Shown one piece after another: positions 58,160 to 64,000 of a stretch of 64,000 bases of DNA (the stretch's first letter is position 1; each line of letters opens with the position of its first letter). This DNA comes from Gari tellinella (taxonomy: Eukaryota; Mollusca; Bivalvia; Cardiida; Psammobiidae): assembly GCA_922989275.2 (NCBI GenBank), contig OV277861.1, positions 17,880,540 through 17,944,539 of the forward strand, written 5' to 3'. The position numbers and the translations under genes are program-made. The notes under the pieces are model-generated. The model was not told where the DNA came from, made no database searches, and was given only the letters and a program-made list of their open reading frames with translations.

Positions 58160-58466
58160 ACAGTGCAGATCTGGGGCCGATTTCATAAAACTTGGTACGA
58201 CAAGTATTGTTGTAAGTCAGATTATAAAGTCTAAATCATTATTTATTTCTCAAACTATAATCCTGTCTTGTGACATCTCTTTGGAATCATCTTGAAAAGC
58301 CAAAGAGATGTCATGAGACAGGATTAGATAGAGAAATCAGAAACTAAATGTATTTTAAAGTTTTGACTTACGGCCCTTTATTTTTTGTCGTACGAAGTTT
58401 TATGAAACGGGCCCCTGGATCAGATGACTCCTGAAACAGCCCTCTGATCTGATCTGCACTGTTTGG
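58160..58466. repeat. hpC hairpin interrupted by element J
   Basis: ACAGACAGTGCAGATCT before the insertion and GGATCAGATGACTCCTGAAA after it. The right arm is CTCTGATCTGATCTGCACTG. Confidence 0.75.
58172..58416. mobile_element. Family J palindromic element, copy 2, nested in hpC
   Basis: GGGGCCGATTTCATAAAACT to AGTTTTATGAAACGGGCCCC. The inner palindrome CCTGTCTTGTGACATCTCTT has lost part of its tip. About 80-90% like copy 1 by eye. Confidence 0.78.
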
Positions 58467-58490
58467 AAAGGATGTACCAGCTAGGTATAT

Positions 58491-58683
58491 CAGGGCCCCA
58501 GATAATAGGGAGTAAACTGAACAAATTCAACATTTTCTCACTCATTTCAGCACCAAATCCTATGGTGTCACTACTCATTAGAATCGTCTCTTTGAGACGA
58601 TTCTAATGAGTAGTGACAACATAGGCTTTTATGCAGAAATAAAGATTTTAGTTTATGAAATACTCCCCTTATCTGGAGCGCTG
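58491..58683. mobile_element. Family D MITE, 193 bp, duplication GGTATAT
   Basis: CAGGGCCCCAGATAATAGGG to CTTATCTGGAGCGCTG. GGTATAT at 58484-58490 and 58684-58690. hpD tip GTCTCTTTGAGAC. Confidence 0.92.
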
Positions 58684-58715
58684 GGTATATGCACTATGCC
58701 CAAGTCTTAAGGATT

Positions 58716-58918
58716 CAGGGCTCCAGATAAGGGGGGTATTTCAAAAACTAAAATCTTTATTTCTGCTTTAAACCCTATGGTGTCACTACTCATTAGAATT
58801 GTCTCGAAGAGACAATTCTAATGAGTAGTAACACCATAGGATTTGATGCTCAAATAAGTGAGAAAATGCAGAAATAAGTGAGATTTCTGCAGTTTACTCC
58901 CTCTTATCTGGAGCCCTG
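58716..58918. mobile_element. Family D MITE, opposite internal orientation
   Basis: CAGGGCTCCAGATAAGGGGG to CTTATCTGGAGCCCTG, 203 bp. hpD tip GTCTCGAAGAGAC. About 10 bp near GAAATAAGTGAGA is duplicated (58853-58885). Relative to the copy 33 bp to its left, the asymmetric flanks are inverted. Confidence 0.9.
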
Positions 58919-59109
58919 GCGATTATGTGCTATTATTGAACCAATGGATGTCTTTCTCTTGTAACTTTAGCCATAGGAATATTATTACAGATGTCAACCA
59001 CCTATCAGTTAACCTAACAAGATAATGTCAGTGACAATCAACTGATAATAAAAAGTCAAACCTCTGTTAAAAACCCATTCAAAACAAGGTTTATCAAAAT
59101 GACTTTAAA
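58919..59109. other. Spacer
   Basis: Nothing recognised. Confidence 0.3.
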
Positions 59110-59203
59110 AGACAGGTGGCAGTTTAATACAGGACAAGGTCATGCAGAAATCTACCAAAGTGAGCTTTCTGTATCACATTATCCCTGCATTGACCTGCTA
59201 CCA
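59110..59203. repeat. hpE hairpin, worn
   Basis: GGCAGTTTAATACAGGACAA with TTATCCCTGCATTGACCTGC. Tip AATCTACCAAAGTGAGC. Confidence 0.55.
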
Positions 59204-59681
59204 TGCAGTAACATCTTTATATATCTCAAATTTCAATCTCAATTGTCACTGAATACAATATTGACTGTATTTTTAACATAAACCCTTGTAACCAGCACTC
59301 TCTCTATCAAATTTATATGTGTCAAATTTTTTAAAATTTTGTCTAGCTTTTGATTGACTCAGATTGTCATGATATTACAAGCACCTTTCGGACATTGATC
59401 TCTTGTCCAGGCATGTAACTGTGAACATGTTGTTGTAATGAAATTGACATCATCCACATGACTAGGCATACAATTAATTCAGGATCAGAAGAGTCACAGT
59501 TCAAACCTAGGTGAAGTCAAAACACTTGATCTATAATGAACATTCCTAATGATGGTTCTAATCATGATATTTTAAAATTGATTATATGATGTTCAGATCC
59601 AGATAAAAAGTCATTTGATCATTCTATTGCATGGCAAAAGCTACAAATTTCTATCAATCACAATTAATCTAAAATGAAATA
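59204..59681. other. No gene; hpB half-site
   Basis: GTTCAGATCCAGATAAAAAG near 59591 is an hpB scrap. Otherwise nothing. Confidence 0.35.
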
Positions 59682-59874
59682 CAGAGGAACTTCGATATCT
59701 CGAAGTTGGTTTTGTCGAACATACCCGTATTTCAAAGTTTAAAAGTGGCTAAGCCACGTTTTAACTAAGACATATGGCTATGTTCGACTTAACCTAGCAT
59801 GAAATAATGCGGTTCATATGTCAAACTATCAGATAGATCGAGTTAAAAGAGTTAGAGATATCGAAGTTCGACTG
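59682..59874. mobile_element. Family F TA-flanked MITE, 193 bp, copy 2
   Basis: CAGAGGAACTTCGATATCTC to GATATCGAAGTTCGACTG, TA on both sides. The inner palindrome GAACATACCCGTATTTCAAA / AGACATATGGCTATGTTC is somewhat worn. Exactly the length of copy 1 at 18701. Confidence 0.88.
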
Positions 59875-59950
59875 TACATGAAAGCCCACTATAATAACCA
59901 TTCAAATGAAGACTAAGTGATTGTGTTAAATATAGGTAACAGGTTTTTTT

Positions 59951-60110
59951 TCCTCCACTAAGGACAATAGTGCCAATTTATACAATCACATTTCTATATC
60001 CTAGCAGATAGAAGTTTAAAGCCGGCTAAAAGTAAAGCAGAATGCATCTCAGGCTGATCTCATATGGATCCAAACTGTTTGCAAAAGGTAATCACTGCTG
60101 CACATGTAAA
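59951..60110. repeat. Chimeric hairpin: hpA left arm joined to hpB right arm
   Basis: CTCCACTAAGGACAATAGTG and AAAGCCGGCTAAAAGTAAAG follow the A backbone into the tip (GCAGAATGCATCTC). The sequence then continues CTGATCTCATATGGATCCAA and ACTGTTTGCAAAAGGTAATC, a B right arm and flank. Confidence 0.75.
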
Positions 60111-60425
60111 ATGTACTCAATTTACAATTTCCATGGATATTATAAACTTTTAACATTATCTCTCTAAAAGTCTCTACCCATGGACCATCTTTTGAACTGA
60201 TGTCCAATACAAGTTTGACTGTGTTCCACACACGTTTTTTTTCTCCTTCGGCTGAATGATTTAAAGCCCATAATGAAGCAGATAATTTTCAAGAGTCTAG
60301 CAAACACAGAGTAATGGTGAAAGTTTGCCATGCGCTGTATGATTCATTGTTGTCATACAAACCAATATGGTGTCAAAACTCTCTGAGAACTGTAATGACC
60401 CTATGTATTGGGACAGACAAAACTG
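60111..60425. other. No feature recognised
   Basis: Spacer. Confidence 0.35.
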
Positions 60426-60660
60426 AGCAAACAGTGTAGACCCTGATCAGACTGCTCCTGAGTAGTTTGCTCCTTTTGGACAAGTTACTGTGTGATAAAA
60501 ACAATTAGTTTAAACTTTAAAGGATGATTACAACAGTCAAATAGGGTGTTCTGATTTTCAGGATTTTTAAAGTAGTGCACTTGTTCAATAGAAGATGCAT
60601 GGACATAATGAACCTTAATGCAGAACAAAAGTAATTCAGAAAGCTATATTTATGAGCAGG
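60426..60660. repeat. hpC left half and hpE left half
   Basis: GAGCAAACAGTGTAGACCCT at 60425-60475 and CTTAATGCAGAACAAAAGTA at about 60614-60650. Both lack their right arms. Confidence 0.5.
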
Positions 60661-60782
60661 AGAACATTCAAAAGAAAATGCCTGTTAGCATGCAGTGTTA
60701 TTTTTTATTCATATGAATTTGTTTTTTATTTCAAGGTATGACATTCAAATATGTACAGTGATTATAACAATATCAATACATC

Positions 60783-60865
60783 TTGCTTAAATGCAAAACA
60801 AAAGTACTGCAGAAAGCTCATTCCAAAGTGTTTTGTTCATTAATTTAGTGCTGCATTAAGCAGTT
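60783..60865. repeat. hpE hairpin, worn right arm
   Basis: TTGCTTAAATGCAAAACAAA with TTTAGTGCTGCATTAAGCAG. Confidence 0.6.
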
Positions 60866-61116
60866 ATTTAATTATCTTTATAGATTTCCTTGCTGCTCCA
60901 TTCAGTAGTTATCTAACCTTATTGTAAGTGTTACTACTCATTTACATTATTTAGAGTCTGCTCATTGTTCCTTGATGACAAAAAAATTGTTTAACAATTT
61001 CTATGCTAAATTTTTCATAATATTATGGACTTTTTCTTTTTTGACAAATGACAGTTTTTTGGTTTGTTTTTAAGGCTAATTCAACACAGTATTTCAGAAA
61101 CACAACAGTAATTAAA
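60866..61116. other. Spacer
   Basis: Nothing recognised. Confidence 0.3.
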
Positions 61117-61163
61117 ACAAACAGTGTAGACCCTGACCCTCTCATCGAGGTCTACACAGTTAG
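61117..61163. repeat. hpC collapsed copy
   Basis: AAACAGTGTAGACCCTGACC, then GAGGTCTACACAGTT. The tip and inner arms are deleted. Confidence 0.55.
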
Positions 61164-61399
61164 AAAAATATAAATATACTGTGGTTTCTTAAGCATAGAC
61201 AAGGTTAAAGTAAAAAAGATGAGCTGCCCTTAATTATCATATAATTACAAAATAAAGAGTTTTTAAAGATATTTGACACCCGCTAATCCTCTTTGATAAA
61301 AGGATAATTTGTTATCAACGGGAGACGTCTGTCTAGCCAGGTATCAGACAATCAACATCATCTTATTCTCGACGCCGTCAATTATTTCACTGGCATTTG

Positions 61400-61465
61400 T
61401 AAAATGTTTGGATCAGCATCAAACACAGAGTGACTCAGCATCTGATCTAGATCAAAACTTTTTCA
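61400..61465. repeat. hpB hairpin, worn
   Basis: GTAAAATGTTTGGATCAGCA pairs loosely with GATCTAGATCAAAACTTTTT. Tip CACAGAGTGACTC. Confidence 0.55.
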
Positions 61466-61713
61466 CGGTCTTCCCGATATAGAATTTTGTCTGAGAAAGG
61501 AAAACTATTTTTGGCCAGATAATAGTTTCGAAGCTGATGATATTTAAGAGTTAAATGTAATTGGATACCTTTGATAACTTTTTATCTTTCTTTTTTAAAA
61601 ATCAATATTCAGTTAATAATATTTGGCCTATATTTGCAATTCTTTAGTAGTGGAATCTATATAGCAAATCTGAAAAGTGTTACAGATGTAATTATTTGCA
61701 GAGAAAGTCGTAC

Positions 61714-63671
61714 TTAAGGATGTCGGCCTGTCTTTTTGAGCATTATGAAATTTCCGAAAAATTTTACGAACTCGTTTTCAAAAAAATGGTAAGAACTCAT
61801 TTTGGTGAATGCATACAGTAATAAAACACTATTTTCCCGAGAAAAAATTGGATTTTCGTTCCGGAAGGGACTTTTTAAGTTTTATGTCCTATTCGTAGTT
61901 AACAGCATACACTGTTTTCATAGGTAGGTTGTATTTTGTTACATCCGATTTCATTTCAATTTCTCAGAATATAAGCATGAAATTTTCATGGTAGTACAGT
62001 TTAAGAATAAATTATAGACAACTCAATAGATAAAATGAATTTTTTTGGAAAAAAAAAATTTTTGGTAAAAGTACTCAAAAAATTGAAAAAATGAGAAAAA
62101 ATGGATTTTTTAGATAAAATGATCTATATCTTTTTTAAAAGATACGGGACCCTGTGTTTTTATTTGCTATTTCACTAACACTTTTTGTTTGCAAGGCTAA
62201 AAACAACAAATAAAAAATTTGGTATTTAGTTTGCTACAATTTGTAGGGCAATTTTCACAGTGCCTTATTCTCCCATTATAAACAAGGGCCACCATGGCCC
62301 TAAATCGCTCACCTGGTTCACCATATAAAACTTGACCTATAGTGACCTAGATTACGACTGGACATGACTCACAATAAACCTCTAGAGTGTAAACAAGAAT
62401 TTTCTATGCTTTGACCTAGTGACCTAGATTTTGACCAGACAGAATCCATGTTTGATTTTGACCTAGATTCGATGTATGCAAACATTCTGAAAATATTTCA
62501 TTCAGATCTAAAGAGATTTGTAGCCTCTAGAGGGTTAACACTGTTTTTCTTTGATTTGACGTAGTGACCCAGTTTCTTTCCAGACATGATCCATATTTAT
62601 ACTTGACCTAGATATCAATAAGGCAAACATTCAGACCAAGTTGCAATAAAATCCAATGAAATTTGTAGTCTCTAGAGAAATCACAATGTTTGTCTATAAT
62701 TTGACCTAGTGACCTAGTTTTTGACCGGACATGACCCACATTCACACTTGACAAAGTGTCATGAAGATCGGATGAGATTTGTAGCTTCTAGAGTGTTAAC
62801 AAGGTTTTCCTATGATTTGACCTAGTGACCTAGTTTATGACCCGACATGCCTCATATTCGACCTAGATATCAATTAGGCAAACATTCTGACCAAGTAACA
62901 TAATAATTCAATGAGATTTGTAGCCTCTAGAGTGTTCACAAGGTTTTTCGATGATTTGACCTAGTGACCTAATTTTTAACCGGACATGACCCATATTTAA
63001 ACTTGACCTAGATATCAATTAGGCAAACATTTTGATCAAGTTTCATTAAGATCCAATCAGATTTGTAGCCTCTAGAGTGTTCACAAGGTTTTTCTATAAT
63101 TTGACCTAGTGACCTAGTTTTTGACCGGACATAACCCACATTCGAACTTGACCTAGATTTCATTTAGGCAAACATTGTCATCAAGTTTCATGAAGATCGG
63201 ATGAAATTTGTAGCCGCTAGAGTGTTCACAACCAATTGTGGACGGACGGACAGACAGACGACGGACATCCAGCGATCCTAAAAGCTCACCTTGGCACTTC
63301 GTGCCAGGGGAGCTAAAAAGTGGGTGGGGTAAATTTTACTCCTTTCTGGTGAAATCAAATATTTTTATTTTGGATCTTGAAAAAACATTATTTTCAGGGT
63401 TTATTCTTACTATGGTAATATAAATTAGGATACTTTTGGTACAAATAGATTGTTTAAATAAAGATTGAAAAACCGTAGTACAAAAAAGTAGGAGTTTTTA
63501 TGAAGCTTCAATTTTAGGGGGGTAGCCTTGAAAAATCTCAAATTGTGAAAAAGAAAGGTCCGGTACCCCCACTTTTTTCACCAGTTTTGTCATAGAAATT
63601 AATTTTACTATCAGTATGCAAACTTTGAAGAATTTGGTATTTACTTTACCAAGGTGCACCTACCCCCTTAA
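61714..63671. mobile_element. Putative TTAAGG-ended element (N) split by H2
   Basis: Left TTAAGGATGTCGGCCTGTCT and right GGTGCACCTACCCCCTTAA are weakly inverted ends. The interior (61714-62283 and 63317-63671) is A/T-run-rich and reads continuously around H2. No frame of note. The pairing of the ends is inferred. Confidence 0.4.
62284..63316. mobile_element. Tandem-core element H2 (about 145-bp cores)
   Basis: Left end ACAAGGGCCACCATGGCCCT, then CGCTCACCTGG. Right end GCTCACCTTGGCACTTCGTG, then CCAGGGGAGCTAAAAA. TGACCTAGTGACCTAGTTTT-type core starts lie at 62412, 62557, 62702, 62818, 62957 and 63102 (145-bp steps, one short unit of 116). GGACGGACGGACAGACAGAC precedes the right end. Homologous in design to H1 and H3 but with a different core. 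Confidence 0.78.
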
Positions 63672-63850
63672 ACAGCTAAATGTTACAAGTTTGATACATA
63701 ATTATATTAAAGTTAAAATTGTCATTTCGGGTTGGTTTAAAAAAGACTAGTTTGTGAATTAATACATAAATACATTTTAAATTCTAACAATATAACTCTA
63801 GTAATAACAACCTCAACTGAACATTAAATGATGAAGTTAAAGACAGGTGG
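63672..63850. other. Spacer
   Basis: Nothing recognised. Confidence 0.3.
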
Positions 63851-63970
63851 CAGTTTACAGCAGGATAAAAGTGTAACATGTAAGTGTAAGTGTAACTAAA
63901 CGTTACAAAAGTAAAGCAGAAAGGTCCTCCAGGAGCTGTCTGCTTTACTTTCATCTTGCTGTAAGCACTG
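63851..63970. repeat. hpE/hpA-like hairpin with an insertion in one arm
   Basis: GCAGTTTACAGCAGGATAAA pairs with TTTCATCTTGCTGTAAGC. The left arm is interrupted by GTAACATGTAAGTGTAAGTG and following bases (about 40 bp), with GTTACA-type symmetry, before AAAGTAAAGCAGAAAGG. Confidence 0.65.
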
Positions 63971-64000
63971 ATCATCCACATTCAACATCAATAACACCTA

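Noticed and set aside
3055..61163. Hairpins as intrinsic (Rho-independent) terminators or microRNA genes
   Set aside because: They are far too numerous and too long, lie inside transposon backbones, and lack U-tracts. A microRNA role cannot be judged without small-RNA data.

Overview
This is non-coding, AT-rich eukaryotic DNA with no confidently recognisable gene. The longest open frame is about 120 codons, and nothing resembles prokaryotic operons, rRNA or CRISPR. Several repeats look like those I associate with bivalve mollusc genomes: elements ending in GCTCACCTGAG / CTCAGGTGAGCT, tandem cores of about 145-162 bp, and GACGGACGGACAGACAGACG stretches. My guess is a bivalve, possibly a heterodont such as a dreissenid; this is inference only.

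The window is dominated by roughly ninety long palindromes (fold-back hairpins), most of them inside short non-autonomous DNA transposons (MITEs). I use these hairpin names throughout. hpA: arms with GCAGGCTGAAAGTAAAGCAG. hpB: arms with CAAACAGTTTGGATCCTGAT. hpC: arms with CAAACAGTGTAGACCCTGAT. hpD: arms with CCTATGGTGTCACTACTCAT. hpE: arms with GCAGGACAAAAGTAATGCAG or GCAAGGTGACAGTAAAACAG.

The backbones carrying them fall into target-site classes. (1) TTAA-flanked elements whose termini start CCC or CTC, like piggyBac: family A (TTAACCCATTACCCCATA, about 250 bp, hpA), B (TTAACTCTTTGCATGC, about 210 bp, hpB), B2 (TTAACCCTTAGCCCGCC, 214 bp, hpB) and C (TTAACTCTTTCCTCCC / TTAACCCTTTGAACCC, about 250 bp, hpC). 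(2) TA-flanked, Tc1/mariner-like elements: E (CAGTAAAACCTC, about 206 bp, hpE), F (CAGTTGAACTTCGATAT, 193 bp), G (CAGTGTTCCCTCTC) and M (CAGTACTGAA, 301 bp, with a small open frame). (3) hAT-like elements with duplications of about 8 bp: D (CAGGGCTCCAGATAAG, typically 193 bp, hpD) and K (CAGGGCTGCC, hpA). Family J (GGGGCC termini) is unclassified.

Layout. 1-640 holds TA elements. 1.2-2.5 kb is a 70-bp minisatellite. 3-12.4 kb is dense MITEs, with a 465-bp A-rich inverted repeat at 6.6-7.1 kb. 12.4-13.5 kb is hairpin-poor and may hold a short coding remnant. 13.5-24.4 kb is MITEs, plus a tRNA-like Pol III cassette inside a terminal-inverted-repeat element (16.8-17.3 kb) and a cluster of 13 TTCNNGAA motifs (19.9-20.1 kb). 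24.4-25.7 kb is a tandem-core element. 28.7-29.5 kb is a 162-bp core array with an inverted copy. 30-44 kb contains the most heavily nested MITEs. 41.76-41.95 kb is a perfect 34-bp minisatellite. 44-61.5 kb is more MITEs, with another core element at 54.1-54.6 kb. 61.7-63.7 kb is a TTAAGG-ended element interrupted by a tandem-core element.

The main result is modularity. The same hairpin modules occur in unrelated backbones, hybrid hairpins exist, the two arms co-vary at the tips, and the hairpins carry TTAA in their bases and tips that other TTAA elements have used as landing sites. No transposase is present, so all elements are non-autonomous here.
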